Shown here in pieces: positions 9,705 through 18,095 of a stretch of 64,000 nt of DNA. Positions within the stretch are counted from its first letter, which is position 1; the number at the start of each line of letters is the position of its first letter. The DNA comes from Phyllobacteriaceae bacterium (GTDB lineage Bacteria > Pseudomonadota > Alphaproteobacteria > Rhizobiales > Rhizobiaceae): the NCBI GenBank assembly GCA_002708825.1, contig PAPF01000007.1:376776-440775 (forward strand), given 5' to 3'. The translations under genes and the position numbers were made by a program. The notes under the pieces are model-generated. The model ran no database searches and was not told the DNA's origin. It saw nothing but the letters and a program-made list of their open reading frames with translations.

Positions 9705-10355
9705 TCAGGCCAGAAGGATGTCGGACAGGCGCTGGCCGATGGAACCGGTCAGCCGCAACGGGCCGTCGGTGACGGCCATGCCGATGCAAGGGGTCGTCTT
9801 CTCGGCGATCGGGCGGTGATCCACCGTCTCGTCGTTGACGGAAATGTCGCCGCGCGCATAGCGCCCGGTGTCGTCGTTGAAGGCGCCATCGAGGACGAGC
9901 GACAGTTCCATGCCTTCGTGGGTGTGCTTGGGGATCGCGCGGCCCGGCTTGATCCAGAACAGTTCGACGTGGCAGCCGTCGATCTCGCCCAGCTCGAAGT
10001 CCCGGAAACCGGGCATTTTCGTCTTCCACGGAATTTCGTCAGCAGTCATGCCGATGAAGCCCGCGATGGCGCGCGGCAGCAGACCGTCGGAAGACACCGC
10101 GCGCGGCAGCCGTATTTCCGGAGCGCGCGATGCGAAGATGCGTTCCAGGCATGCATCGGCGCCGTGAATCGGCGCCGGCTCCATGTGTTCCAGCACGTCC
10201 CCGGCGAGCGTCTCGAGACCGTTGACCATGCTCCGGTTAACCGGTGAGATTTCCAGATGGGCATCGACCAGCACACGCGCGGGCTCCGGTAGCAGCCCGG
10301 ACACGTAGCGCGCCAGAAGGGCGTCGATGCGTTCCTGTGTTTCCGTGTTCTTCAA
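9705..10355 (-). CDS. ChrR-like cupin anti-sigma factor with degenerate zinc motif
   Basis: A 216-residue protein with the two-domain layout of ChrR, the anti-sigma factor for the ECF sigma-E of the singlet-oxygen response. The N-terminal ~85 residues match the anti-sigma domain (DALLARYVSGLLPEPARVLVDAHLEI). The C-terminal cupin keeps likely metal ligands in KHTHEGMELSL and a later DHRP. The N-terminal zinc site, however, is altered: the HxxxCxxC of ChrR reads HLEISPVN here, and there is no early His. Zinc binding by that domain is therefore doubtful. No ECF sigma gene is present in the window. It may be a paralogous regulator or a cupin effector rather than a true anti-sigma factor. Confidence 0.78.
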   Translation of the reverse strand: MKNTETQERIDALLARYVSGLLPEPARVLVDAHLEISPVNRSMVNGLETLAGDVLEHMEPAPIHGADACLERIFASRAPEIRLPRAVSSDGLLPRAIAGFIGMTADEIPWKTKMPGFRDFELGEIDGCHVELFWIKPGRAIPKHTHEGMELSLVLDGAFNDDTGRYARGDISVNDETVDHRPIAEKTTPCIGMAVTDGPLRLTGSIGQRLSDILLA

Positions 10356-10412
10356 GTTCGTTTCCCCTGGCCCGGAGTTGCACCTTCACTCCGGCATTGC
10401 GAAGTTCTGCCT

Positions 10413-10442
10413 GATCTACGCTGTTCTGCGCAATCCGGATCA
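10413..10442 (-). promoter_or_regulatory. Candidate ECF (sigma-E/ECF11-type) promoter for the ChrR-like gene
   Basis: The minus strand reads TGATCC, then 18 bases, then TAGATC, 58 bases upstream of the ChrR-like ATG. TGATCC is the -35 element known for ChrR-partnered sigma-E promoters; the -10 match is weaker. This fits autoregulation by the regulon but is a pattern match only. Confidence 0.45.
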
Positions 10443-10580
10443 CCGGCAAAACAAGTCCGGCTTTTTGCCCCGCTGAGACAAAAACTGCCAAAACCGGGGT
10501 CCGGGCGCAAAAACCCTGCTTGCAAGGCCGCGCTGCGGTCCATACCCTTCCGGCGGCAAAAGGAAAAATACGGGAAAAAC

Positions 10581-11618
10581 ATGACCGCGTCAGTACTTGA
10601 GTGCATCGGCAATACGCCGCTGATCCGCTTGCGCAAGGCGTCCGAGCAAACCGGATGCGAGATTTACGGCAAGGCGGAGTTCATGAATCCGGGCCAGTCG
10701 GTCAAGGATCGCGCCGGCCTGTTCATCGTTCGTGACGCTGAAAAGCGCGGCCTGCTGGAACCCGGCGGCCTGATCGTGGAAGGCACCGCCGGCAATACCG
10801 GCATCGGCCTGACCGTCGTCGCCAAGGCGCTCGGCTATCGCACCGTCATCGTGATTCCCGAGACCCAGAGCCAGGAAAAGAAGGACGCGCTTCGGGTGCT
10901 GGGCGCCGAACTGATCGAGGTTCCCGCCGTCCCCTATCGCAATCCCAACAACTACGTGAAGGTCTCGGGCCGGCTCGCCGCGAAACTGGCCGAGAGCAGC
11001 CCGCATGGTGCCATCTGGGCCAACCAGTTCGACAACATCGCCAACCGGGATGGCCATGTCGCGACCACGGCTGAGGAAATCTGGGCACAGACGGGCGGCA
11101 AGGTGGACGGTTTCGTCGCTGCGGTCGGCACAGGCGGCACCCTGGCCGGCGTTGCCATGGGTCTCAAGGCGCGCAATGCGGACGTGAAGGTGGCACTCGC
11201 CGACCCGATGGGCGCGGCGCTTTACAGCTACTACACGACCGGCGAGATGAAGTCGGAAGGCGCGTCCATCACCGAGGGCATCGGCCAGGGGCGCATTACC
11301 GCGAACCTGGAAGGCTTCACCCCGGATTTCGCCTTCCAGATCGGCGATGAGGAGGCATTGCCCGTCGTTTTCGATCTGGTGCAGGAGGAAGGGCTGTGCC
11401 TTGGCGGATCGTCGGGCATCAACATCGCCGGCGCCATGCGCCTGGCCCGCGAACTCGGCCCCGGCCATACCATCGTGACGATCCTGTGCGACTATGGCAC
11501 GCGCTACCAGTCCAAGCTGTTCAACCCGGATTTCCTGCGGTCGAAGGACTTGCCGTTTCCGGCCTGGATGGAAGCGAAGAGCGACATTGCCGTCCCCTTC
11601 GAGGATGCCGAGGCATGA
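10581..11618 (+). CDS. cysK: Cysteine synthase A
   Basis: A PLP enzyme making L-cysteine from O-acetylserine and sulfide in the cytoplasm. Lys42 in GQSVKDRAG is the PLP-binding lysine. GTAGNTGIG is the substrate loop, and GTGGTLAGV binds the cofactor phosphate. At 345 aa it is slightly longer than the usual ~310-320. It is the first gene of a compact operon: its stop overlaps the alaX start (ATGA). A 225-bp divergent intergenic region separates it from the ChrR-like gene. Cystathionine beta-synthase-like enzymes are a weaker alternative. Confidence 0.92.
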   Translation: MTASVLECIGNTPLIRLRKASEQTGCEIYGKAEFMNPGQSVKDRAGLFIVRDAEKRGLLEPGGLIVEGTAGNTGIGLTVVAKALGYRTVIVIPETQSQEKKDALRVLGAELIEVPAVPYRNPNNYVKVSGRLAAKLAESSPHGAIWANQFDNIANRDGHVATTAEEIWAQTGGKVDGFVAAVGTGGTLAGVAMGLKARNADVKVALADPMGAALYSYYTTGEMKSEGASITEGIGQGRITANLEGFTPDFAFQIGDEEALPVVFDLVQEEGLCLGGSSGINIAGAMRLARELGPGHTIVTILCDYGTRYQSKLFNPDFLRSKDLPFPAWMEAKSDIAVPFEDAEA

Positions 11619-12352
11619 GCGCGACCCAATGCCTGTTTCGTGACGACGCCTATCTCTCGACAGCCGAGGGCAGGGTGGTTGCGGTCAACGAGCGTGGCGG
11701 CATCATCCTCGACAGGACCGTCTTCTATGCCACGTCGGGTGGCCAGCCGGGCGATACCGGCCGGCTGGAACGCGCCGACGGTTCCATGATCGAGATCGCC
11801 GCCACCATCACCGGCGAGACCAAGGACGAGATCATCCATGTGCCGGCCAACGGCCAGCCCGTGCCGGATGTGGGTGAGTCGCTGGTCCTGCACATCGACT
11901 GGGACCGGCGCTACCGGCTGATGCGCATGCACACCGCCTGCCATCTGCTGACCGTCGTCTGCCCCTTCCCGATCACCGGCGCTTCCGTTGGCGAGGAGGA
12001 AAGCCGCGTCGATTTCGACATTCCCGACGCCGCCTTCACCAAGGAGGAGGTGACCGCCCGACTCATGGACCTCGTCAACGGCGCGCATCCGGTCTTCACG
12101 AAGCTGATCGCGGAGGCCGACCTCGCGGCCAATTCGGCGCTGGTGAAATCCAAGAACGTGCGCCCGCCTTCCGGCGCCGGCACCATCCGCCTTGTCTGCA
12201 TCGGCGAGGAAGGCACGGTCGACAGCCAGCCCTGCGGTGGAACCCATGTGTCCACGACCGAGGAGGTCGGCGCCATCCACATCGGCAAGATCGAGAAGAA
12301 GGGGCGGGAAAACCGCCGCTTCCGCATCCGCTTCGGCGCGCTTCCGGGGTAG
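11615..12352 (+). CDS. alaX: Alanyl-tRNA editing protein AlaX (AlaX-M type)
   Basis: A free-standing version of the alanyl-tRNA synthetase editing domain, which hydrolyses Ser- and Gly-tRNA(Ala). The four zinc ligands are present as H106/H110 in HTACH and C207/H211 in CGGTH. The length of 245 aa matches the medium AlaX class, which also carries part of the upstream beta-barrel (SGGQPGDTG). The track ORF begins 219 bases too early, inside cysK. The true ATG at 11615 overlaps the cysK stop and starts MSATQCLFRD, so translation is probably coupled to cysK. Confidence 0.92.
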   Translation: MSATQCLFRDDAYLSTAEGRVVAVNERGGIILDRTVFYATSGGQPGDTGRLERADGSMIEIAATITGETKDEIIHVPANGQPVPDVGESLVLHIDWDRRYRLMRMHTACHLLTVVCPFPITGASVGEEESRVDFDIPDAAFTKEEVTARLMDLVNGAHPVFTKLIAEADLAANSALVKSKNVRPPSGAGTIRLVCIGEEGTVDSQPCGGTHVSTTEEVGAIHIGKIEKKGRENRRFRIRFGALPG

Positions 12353-12358
12353 GGCGTC

Positions 12359-12832
12359 ATGAAGCTGGAGGGCTCCTGTCATTGCGGATCGGTGCGGTTT
12401 TCCTGCCAGAGCGACACGCCCGTGCCCTACCAGCGCTGCTATTGCTCGATCTGCCGCAAGACGCAGGGCGGCGGCGGTTATGCCATCAACCTGAAGGGCG
12501 CTGCCGATACGCTGGTGGTGGAGGGGCGTGAGATGGTCTCCGTCTATCACGCTGTCATCGACGGAGACGAAAGCCCTGCCGCGCGGCATTTCTGCGCCCG
12601 CTGCGGTTCGGCCCTCTGGCTTCATGATCCACGCTGGCCGGATCTCGTCCATCCCTTTGCCTCGGCCATCGACACGCCCTTGCCGAAGCCGCGGCAAACG
12701 GCGCATATCATGCTGGCCTTCAAGCCGGCATGGGTGGAAGAACCGGGCGCGGATGCCACGCGCTGTCACGATGGCTATCCCGACGAATCGATTGCCCAAT
12801 GGCATGAACGGACCGCAAACAGGACGGATTGA
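12359..12832 (+). CDS. GFA-family (glutathione-dependent formaldehyde-activating-like) zinc protein
   Basis: A 157-residue protein of the GFA/CENP-V fold. The zinc-binding cysteines are visible in SCHCGSV, RCYCSICRK and CARCG. Family members are named after Paracoccus Gfa, which was proposed to make S-hydroxymethylglutathione, but most have no proven activity. It begins 6 bp after alaX and ends 6 bp before sseA, so it is very probably in the same operon. A thiol-related role fits the neighbours but is inferred. Confidence 0.88.
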   Translation: MKLEGSCHCGSVRFSCQSDTPVPYQRCYCSICRKTQGGGGYAINLKGAADTLVVEGREMVSVYHAVIDGDESPAARHFCARCGSALWLHDPRWPDLVHPFASAIDTPLPKPRQTAHIMLAFKPAWVEEPGADATRCHDGYPDESIAQWHERTANRTD

Positions 12833-12838
12833 AGCAGG

Positions 12839-13690
12839 ATGAGCAGCGAAGAAACCCCCGTGATCGTCACCGCCGGCTGGCTTCAGGAACGTCTGGGCAA
12901 GCCGGGCCTCTCCATTGTCGACGGCTCCTGGTATCTGCCCGCGCAGAACCGTGACCCGAAGGCCGAATATGCCGCAGGCCACATTCCCGGCGCCGTCTTC
13001 TTCGACCAGGATCTGGTGGTGGAACCGGGGGTCGACCTGCCGCACGCCCTGCCGTCGCCCTTGGAATTCGAGCGACATGCCAGTTCCATGGGGATCACAG
13101 TTCACGACACGATCGTCGTCTATGACGGGCCGGGTTTCTTTTCCGCCCCGCGTGTCTGGTGGCTGTTCCGCACATTCGGCGCGCGGGACGTGCATGTCCT
13201 TGAAGGCGGGCTGGATGGCTGGAAGCGCGAAGGCCGTCCGGTGACCGCAGAGCAGACCCATTGCGCCGGGGCCTTTTTCAAACCGTCCTTCGACCGGTCT
13301 GCGGTCGTCTCCTTCGACGAGATGCGAGACATCGTGAAGACGGGCAGTGCACAGGTGGTGGACGCACGCCCGGCCGGCCGGTTTGCCGGTGCCGATCCGG
13401 AACCGAGGCAGAGTGTGCGTTCTGGCCACATGCCGGGCGCGTTCAATGTTCCTGCGCTCGACCTCTCGCGCGACGGAAAGTTGCTGCCGCCCGGCGAACT
13501 GGAGGCGCGTTTCGAGGCCGCGGGTGTCGACCTTTCCAGACCGGTCGTCACCTCCTGCGGATCCGGGGTGACGGCTGCCGCATTGATCCTTGCGCTGGAG
13601 CAGATCGGCCATTCCGCTCACCGCCTCTATGATGGCTCCTGGACCGAGTGGGGCGGGCGCAACGACACCCCGGTCGAGACCGGGGCCTGA
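12839..13690 (+). CDS. sseA: 3-mercaptopyruvate sulfurtransferase
   Basis: A two-domain rhodanese-fold enzyme of 283 aa that moves sulfur from 3-mercaptopyruvate to thiol acceptors or cyanide. The C-terminal active-site loop is CGSGVTA with catalytic Cys240; this loop distinguishes mercaptopyruvate sulfurtransferases from thiosulfate rhodaneses, whose loop is charged. The N-terminal domain is structural (SIVDGSWYLP, AGHIPGAVFFD). It lies in the cysK-alaX-GFA-sseA operon, consistent with cysteine metabolism. Confidence 0.92.
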   Translation: MSSEETPVIVTAGWLQERLGKPGLSIVDGSWYLPAQNRDPKAEYAAGHIPGAVFFDQDLVVEPGVDLPHALPSPLEFERHASSMGITVHDTIVVYDGPGFFSAPRVWWLFRTFGARDVHVLEGGLDGWKREGRPVTAEQTHCAGAFFKPSFDRSAVVSFDEMRDIVKTGSAQVVDARPAGRFAGADPEPRQSVRSGHMPGAFNVPALDLSRDGKLLPPGELEARFEAAGVDLSRPVVTSCGSGVTAAALILALEQIGHSAHRLYDGSWTEWGGRNDTPVETGA

Positions 13691-13695
13691 AACCG

Positions 13696-14220
13696 GTGAG
13701 CGTGCTGGAAACCCGCGTGACGCATCTGGAGATGCGCGCGCGGCCGGCCCGCGTCGCGATGCCGACGGGACCCCGGCTGGCACTGATGCGTGCGCCGTCG
13801 ATCCCCGTCGCCTATTACCGCTGGCTCTACGAACAGGTCGGCCGTCCCCACCACTGGCAGATGCGCCGCGGGCTGGACGATGCCGCCCTTTCCGCTGCCA
13901 TCCATGATGCCGAGGTCGAGATGGCGGTCCTTTACTGCGACGGTGCGCCGGCCGGCTTCTTTGAACTGGGCCTTGCGGGCCTGCCGCAGGCGGTGGAGAT
14001 CGTCTATTTCGGTCTCTTGCCTGACTTCCAGGGCAGGGGGCTGGCGCGCTTCTTCCTGTCGGAAGCCATTCAGGCCGCCTTTGCCCACGATCCGGAAAAG
14101 GTGACGCTCCAGACCAATACGCTGGACAGTCCCCGCGCGCTCGTCCTCTACCAGAAGGCGGGCTTCCGGCCGGTCGCCTGGTCACTCCAGCGCGTGACGG
14201 CCTGGGAAGATGCCGGCTGA
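13696..14220 (+). CDS. GNAT-family N-acetyltransferase
   Basis: A 174-residue acetyltransferase of unknown substrate. The acetyl-CoA-binding region is PDFQGRGLARFFLSEAI (a Q/RxxGxG/A type motif A), followed by the typical ALVLYQKAGFRPV. The track start (13648) lies inside sseA. I place the start at GTG 13696, five bases after the sseA stop, giving VSVLETRVTHLEM. A downstream ATG is possible because the ribosome-binding site is weak. It is probably the last gene of the cysK operon. Confidence 0.82.
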   Translation: MSVLETRVTHLEMRARPARVAMPTGPRLALMRAPSIPVAYYRWLYEQVGRPHHWQMRRGLDDAALSAAIHDAEVEMAVLYCDGAPAGFFELGLAGLPQAVEIVYFGLLPDFQGRGLARFFLSEAIQAAFAHDPEKVTLQTNTLDSPRALVLYQKAGFRPVAWSLQRVTAWEDAG

Positions 14221-14321
14221 GCCGGATTTGCCAGATCCTGTTCATGCTGGCTTCAGGAATCCGGTGGCAACCTCGCCTTGCACAACAGACAGCTTCGCCG
14301 GTTCCATGCAGGAGACCTTAC

Positions 14322-14897
14322 ATGATCAATCGCCGTGCCATTTTCACCCTGGCCGCCGGAGCGGTTGCCGCAGCGGCCATGCCCGGCCTTGCCACCGCCC
14401 AGTCCGGGAACTCGCCATCCGCGGCTACCATCCAGCGCAGGCTTGAAGCCGCGCCACGCCGGGCCTTGCGGCCGGAACGCCGGGTGAGCGTGGAGGAATT
14501 GAAAAGGCGGCCTGAAATCCGCAGGGATTATGCGCCCTCCATTGACATCCAGACGATCAACTTCGCCTTCGGATCGGCGGAAATTCCCTATCGCGAGTTC
14601 TACAAGGTCGAACAGATCGCCATTGCGATGCGAAATATCCTGCGCCGCCGCCGGCATGAGATATTCCTCATCGAAGGCCATACCGACGCCGTCGGCTCCA
14701 ACCGGTCCAACCAGATCCTGTCCGAGCAGCGTGCCCGGTCGCTCGCCCGCGTTCTCAACAGCGAGTTCGGCATTCCCTGGCGGGCCATGGAAACCGTCGG
14801 CTACGGCGAGGAATTTCTCCTCGTGCCGGTGCCTTACGAGGAATGGCGCAACCGCCGCGTCACCCTGCGCCGGGTCACCGACATCGTGCGCCGGTAA
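14322..14897 (+). CDS. OmpA-domain protein with N-terminal signal peptide
   Basis: A 191-residue exported protein. Residues 1-27 are a signal sequence with a twin arginine (INRRAIFTLAAGAVAAAA) ending near ATAQ, so export may be by Tat or Sec. Residues ~75-185 are an OmpA-like peptidoglycan-binding domain: FAFGSAEI, EGHTDAVGSNRSNQILSEQRA and VGYGEE. It should sit in the periplasm bound to peptidoglycan. GGAG lies seven bases before the ATG; the longer track ORF adds unrelated residues. A strong bidirectional terminator follows. Confidence 0.87.
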   Translation: MINRRAIFTLAAGAVAAAAMPGLATAQSGNSPSAATIQRRLEAAPRRALRPERRVSVEELKRRPEIRRDYAPSIDIQTINFAFGSAEIPYREFYKVEQIAIAMRNILRRRRHEIFLIEGHTDAVGSNRSNQILSEQRARSLARVLNSEFGIPWRAMETVGYGEEFLLVPVPYEEWRNRRVTLRRVTDIVRR

Positions 14898-14915
14898 GGC
14901 GCAGCCGGAAACACG

Positions 14916-14945
14916 AAGGCCCGCCGGTGAACGGCGGGCCTTCTT
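14916..14945. terminator. Bidirectional rho-independent terminator
   Basis: A perfect 10-bp inverted repeat AAGGCCCGCC / GGCGGGCCTT with a 7-base loop is followed by TTCTT. It lies between the convergent OmpA-domain gene and ald, and can serve both. Confidence 0.8.
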
Positions 14946-15022
14946 CTGTCCGGTCCCGGAGCCGCAGCGATGGCTTGGCCCGGCTCCTGCCTTCCGGCGC
15001 GCGGACCGGACGGGAGGAACCG

Positions 15023-16141
15023 TCAGGCGACCTTGAGAGCCTGTTCTGGCGCCGCCATCTCGTAACCCAGGGCCTCGGCCACGGGGCCATTGGTGATACG
15101 GCCGCGATGGACGTTCAGCCCGTTGCGCAGATGCGGGTTGTCGGCCAGCGCCTTGAGGCCCTTGTCGGCCAGTTGCAGGCCGTAATGCAGCGTCGCGTTG
15201 TTCAGTGCATGGGCCGAGGTGACCGGAACGGCACCCGGCATGTTGGCAACGCAGTAATGGATGATGCCGTCGACCTCGTATGTCGGATCGGCATGGGTGG
15301 TGGCCTTCGATGTCTCGAAACAGCCGCCCTGGTCGATGGCGACATCCACCAGAACGGCGCCCTTCTTCATGCCCGACAGCATTTCCCGGCTGACCAGCTT
15401 GGGCGCGGCTGCACCCGGAATGAGCACGGCGCCGACCACGCAATCGGCCGAGAAGCATTCCTCTTCCAGTGCCTCGACGGTGGAGTAGCGCGTGTGGACA
15501 CGGCCGTTGAAGATCTCGTCCAGCTGGCGCAGGCGCGGGATCGAACGGTCGATAATGGTGACATCGGCGCCAAGGCCGACCGCCATCTTCGCCGCGTTCA
15601 GGCCGACCACGCCGCCGCCGATGATCGCCACCTTGCCCGGCAGCACGCCCGGCACGCCGCCCAGCAGCACGCCGCGTCCGCCATGTGCCTTCTGCAGCGC
15701 CGTGGCGCCGGCCTGGATGGCAAGCCGTCCGGCCACTTCCGACATCGGGGCGAGCAGCGGAAGGCCGCCGCGATCGTCCGTTACCGTTTCATAGGCAACG
15801 GCTGTCACGCCGCTGTCGATCAGGCCCTTCGTCTGCTCCGGATCCGGTGCCAGGTGCAGATAGGTGTAGAGGATCTGGCCCTCGCGCAACTGCACCCATT
15901 CCGACGGCTGCGGCTCCTTGACCTTGACGATCATGTCGGCCCTGGCGAACACCTCCTGGGCCGTTTTCGCGATGGCCGCCCCGGCGGCGCGATAGGCGTT
16001 GTCATCGGCACCGATTCCGGCACCGGCTCCGGTCTCGACGATGACCTCGTGGCCATGCGCGATATACTCGCGCACCGACCCCGGCGTCAGGCCGACCCGG
16101 TATTCGTGGTTCTTGATTTCCCTGGGGCATCCAATGCGCAT
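15023..16141 (-). CDS. ald: Alanine dehydrogenase
   Basis: A cytoplasmic NAD-dependent enzyme interconverting L-alanine with pyruvate and ammonium. [16 protein letters not shown] is the family N-terminus. Lys75 in VKVKEPQ and His96 in YLHLAPD correspond to the catalytic pair of characterised enzymes. The NAD fold is at [15 protein letters not shown]. The length of 372 aa is standard. GAGGAGAG precedes the ATG. It diverges from an Lrp/AsnC gene; in rhizobia this regulator (AldR) activates ald in response to alanine, which is the likely arrangement here. Confidence 0.95.
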   Translation of the reverse strand: MRIGCPREIKNHEYRVGLTPGSVREYIAHGHEVIVETGAGAGIGADDNAYRAAGAAIAKTAQEVFARADMIVKVKEPQPSEWVQLREGQILYTYLHLAPDPEQTKGLIDSGVTAVAYETVTDDRGGLPLLAPMSEVAGRLAIQAGATALQKAHGGRGVLLGGVPGVLPGKVAIIGGGVVGLNAAKMAVGLGADVTIIDRSIPRLRQLDEIFNGRVHTRYSTVEALEEECFSADCVVGAVLIPGAAAPKLVSREMLSGMKKGAVLVDVAIDQGGCFETSKATTHADPTYEVDGIIHYCVANMPGAVPVTSAHALNNATLHYGLQLADKGLKALADNPHLRNGLNVHRGRITNGPVAEALGYEMAAPEQALKVA

Positions 16142-16179
16142 TGCGCTCTCCTCGACGGCGAATTCAGATGCGACTCATT

Positions 16180-16193
16180 GTCTCTTAAAAGAC
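16180..16193. promoter_or_regulatory. Candidate Lrp/AsnC-type operator between ald and its regulator
   Basis: GTCTCTTAAAAGAC is an imperfect palindrome (GTCTnTTAAnAGAC) with an AT-rich centre, 39 bp upstream of the ald start in the 144-bp divergent gap. This matches the general form of Lrp-family sites, but no binding data exist. Confidence 0.3.
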
Positions 16194-16285
16194 GCAGAAG
16201 GGGTTTGCATTGTTCCGGTTCGCCCCTTGAAAATTCGGTGAAATCTTGTTCAAAAAGGCCGTTGTCACGCAAGAGGTTTGCGCCA

Positions 16286-16759
16286 ATGAATTTAGACAAG
16301 ATTGATATTGCCATCTTGTCGGCTCTTCAGGCGGAGGGCCGCATTTCCAATGCTGCGCTGGCCGAGAAGGTCGGCCTGTCGCAATCGGCCTGTTCCAGGC
16401 GCCTCGATGCGCTGGAAAAGGCGGGCGCGATCCGCGGTTATCATGCCCGCCTGCACAACCAGGCCTTGGGATACGGCCTGACCGCCATTGTCCATATCTC
16501 GCTGTCGGGACAGTTCGAGAAGACGCTCAATGACTTCGAGGCGGCCATCAGGCGGGTGCCGAACGTGATGTCATGCTTTCTGGTGGCCGGCGAATATGAC
16601 TACATCCTGCGCATCGCGGCGCGCGATCTCCAGGACTACGAGCGTATTCACCGGGACTGGCTGACCGCGCTGCCCCATGTCACGAAGATCAATTCCACCT
16701 TCGCCCTGCGCGAAGTGGTGGACAGGGCCGGGCGCGGCGTGGACCCGCAACTGCTCTGA
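16286..16759 (+). CDS. Lrp/AsnC-family transcriptional regulator (AldR-like)
   Basis: A 157-residue regulator: an N-terminal winged helix-turn-helix (LDKIDIAILSALQAEGRIS, then GLSQSACSRRLDALEKAG) and a C-terminal RAM ligand-binding domain (VMSCFLVAGEYDYIL). The track shows a 638-residue ORF starting at 14843, but its first ~480 residues are antisense to ald. The true ATG is at 16286, with AAGAGG upstream. Divergence from ald strongly suggests it senses alanine or a related amino acid and controls ald. Confidence 0.92.
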   Translation: MNLDKIDIAILSALQAEGRISNAALAEKVGLSQSACSRRLDALEKAGAIRGYHARLHNQALGYGLTAIVHISLSGQFEKTLNDFEAAIRRVPNVMSCFLVAGEYDYILRIAARDLQDYERIHRDWLTALPHVTKINSTFALREVVDRAGRGVDPQLL

Positions 16760-16780
16760 ACGGCCGTCAGGCCCATGCTG

Positions 16781-18034
16781 TCACGCCCGGTAGACCACCT
16801 GCCGCACGTCGATATATTCGCTGCGGAATCCCGCCTCGCAATAATGCAGGTAGAACTCCCACAGCCTGCGGAAGCGCAGGTCGAAGCCAAGCGGCGCAAT
16901 GCGGTCCCAGGCACGGTGGAAGCGCTCGCGCCATTCCGCCAGCGTGCGGGCGTAGTCCTGGGGAAACAGCCGCTCGTGGATATAGTCCAACCCGGCCGCC
17001 TTGCCCTGGCGGACCAGTTCGGTAGGCGAGGGGAGCATGCCGCCGGGAAAGACGTAGCGCTGGATGAAGTCCGGCCGCTTCCGGTAAAGCGGAAAGGCAT
17101 CGTCATTGATGGTGATGATCTGCATTCCGGCCGTTCCGCCAGGCTTGAGCACCTGCTTCACCTTTGAGAAGAAGACCGGCCAGTATTCCTCGCCCACAGC
17201 CTCGAACATCTCGACCGACGCGATGCGGTCATAGCGGCCGGCCTCGTCGCGGTAGTCCTGGAAGCGGATTTCCACCCGGTCCGAAAGCCCTGCCTCATGG
17301 ATGCGGCGCGATGCGAATTCGTGCTGCTCGCGGCTGATCGTGAGCGCGGTCACGCGCGCGCCGGCCTTGCCGGCCTGTTCTGCAAAGCCGCCCCAGCCGC
17401 AACCGATTTCGAGAACGTGGTCGCCCGGACGGATGCCCGTGTCGTCGATCAGCGCCTGGTACTTGGCGCGCTGCGCCGAGGCGAGGTCGTTGGCACCGGT
17501 GGAATAGAGCGCGGAGGAATAGGTCATCGTCTCATCGAGCCATTCGCGGTAGAAGGCATTGCCGAGATCGTAGTGCGCGGCGATGTTGCGCCGCGACCCG
17601 CTGCGGGAATTGCGGTTGAACCAGTGGCGAAGCCGGTGCAGCGCGCTCAAGAGGGCCGATCCGCCGGCCAGTTTCTCGCCTTCCTCGGTGTTGACGATGA
17701 AAAGCTCCAGGAACGAGGTCACGTCCGGGCTTTCCCAGTCGCCGGCCATGTAGGTTTCCGCCACGCCGATCGTCCCGCCGGTGATCGCGCGCATCGGCAG
17801 GTTCCAGTTGTGCAGGATCACCTGTGCGTCCGGGCCGGGGCCGTTGCCGCCCACCTTGATGGCGCGTCCGTCGGGCATGCGGATGGCAAGCGAGCCGCGC
17901 GGCAGGTTGACCAGCGTCTTGAGCACGGCCCTGATCCGCGCCGGAACGCCGCGCGCCAAGTCCGCCACGTCGCCCGCGCTGGTCAGGCGTACCGCACCAT
18001 CGAAAGCATCGCCCGCCGTGTGCTCATGCGCCAT
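16781..18034 (-). CDS. Cyclopropane-fatty-acyl-phospholipid synthase family methyltransferase
   Basis: A SAM-dependent enzyme of 417 aa acting on membrane phospholipid acyl chains. The N-terminal lipid-interaction domain includes GGTIGVAETYMAGDWESPD. The methyltransferase domain has the SAM motif VLEIGCGWGGFAEQ and family motifs NAFYREWLDETMTYSSA and FIQRYVFPGGMLPS. The expected product is a cyclopropane fatty acid, but some relatives in ChrR/sigma-E regulons make methylated or furan fatty acids. It is the last gene of the phr-FAD-DUF1365-cfa operon, 61 bp after DUF1365. Confidence 0.88.
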   Translation of the reverse strand: MAHEHTAGDAFDGAVRLTSAGDVADLARGVPARIRAVLKTLVNLPRGSLAIRMPDGRAIKVGGNGPGPDAQVILHNWNLPMRAITGGTIGVAETYMAGDWESPDVTSFLELFIVNTEEGEKLAGGSALLSALHRLRHWFNRNSRSGSRRNIAAHYDLGNAFYREWLDETMTYSSALYSTGANDLASAQRAKYQALIDDTGIRPGDHVLEIGCGWGGFAEQAGKAGARVTALTISREQHEFASRRIHEAGLSDRVEIRFQDYRDEAGRYDRIASVEMFEAVGEEYWPVFFSKVKQVLKPGGTAGMQIITINDDAFPLYRKRPDFIQRYVFPGGMLPSPTELVRQGKAAGLDYIHERLFPQDYARTLAEWRERFHRAWDRIAPLGFDLRFRRLWEFYLHYCEAGFRSEYIDVRQVVYRA

Positions 18035-18095
18035 TTGTCACTCCTTGTCTGCCGGAAGCCGCTCGCCGGAACACTTCTTTTATTAGAGTAGCCTG

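Noticed and set aside
11504-14245. Minus-strand ORF of 913 aa
   Set aside because: It is antisense to cysK, alaX, GFA, sseA and the GNAT gene, all with clear family motifs. Long open antisense frames are expected at this GC content.
14843-16285. Plus-strand 5' part of the 638-aa ORF before the Lrp gene
   Set aside because: This part is antisense to ald; the regulator begins at the ATG at 16286 after AAGAGG.
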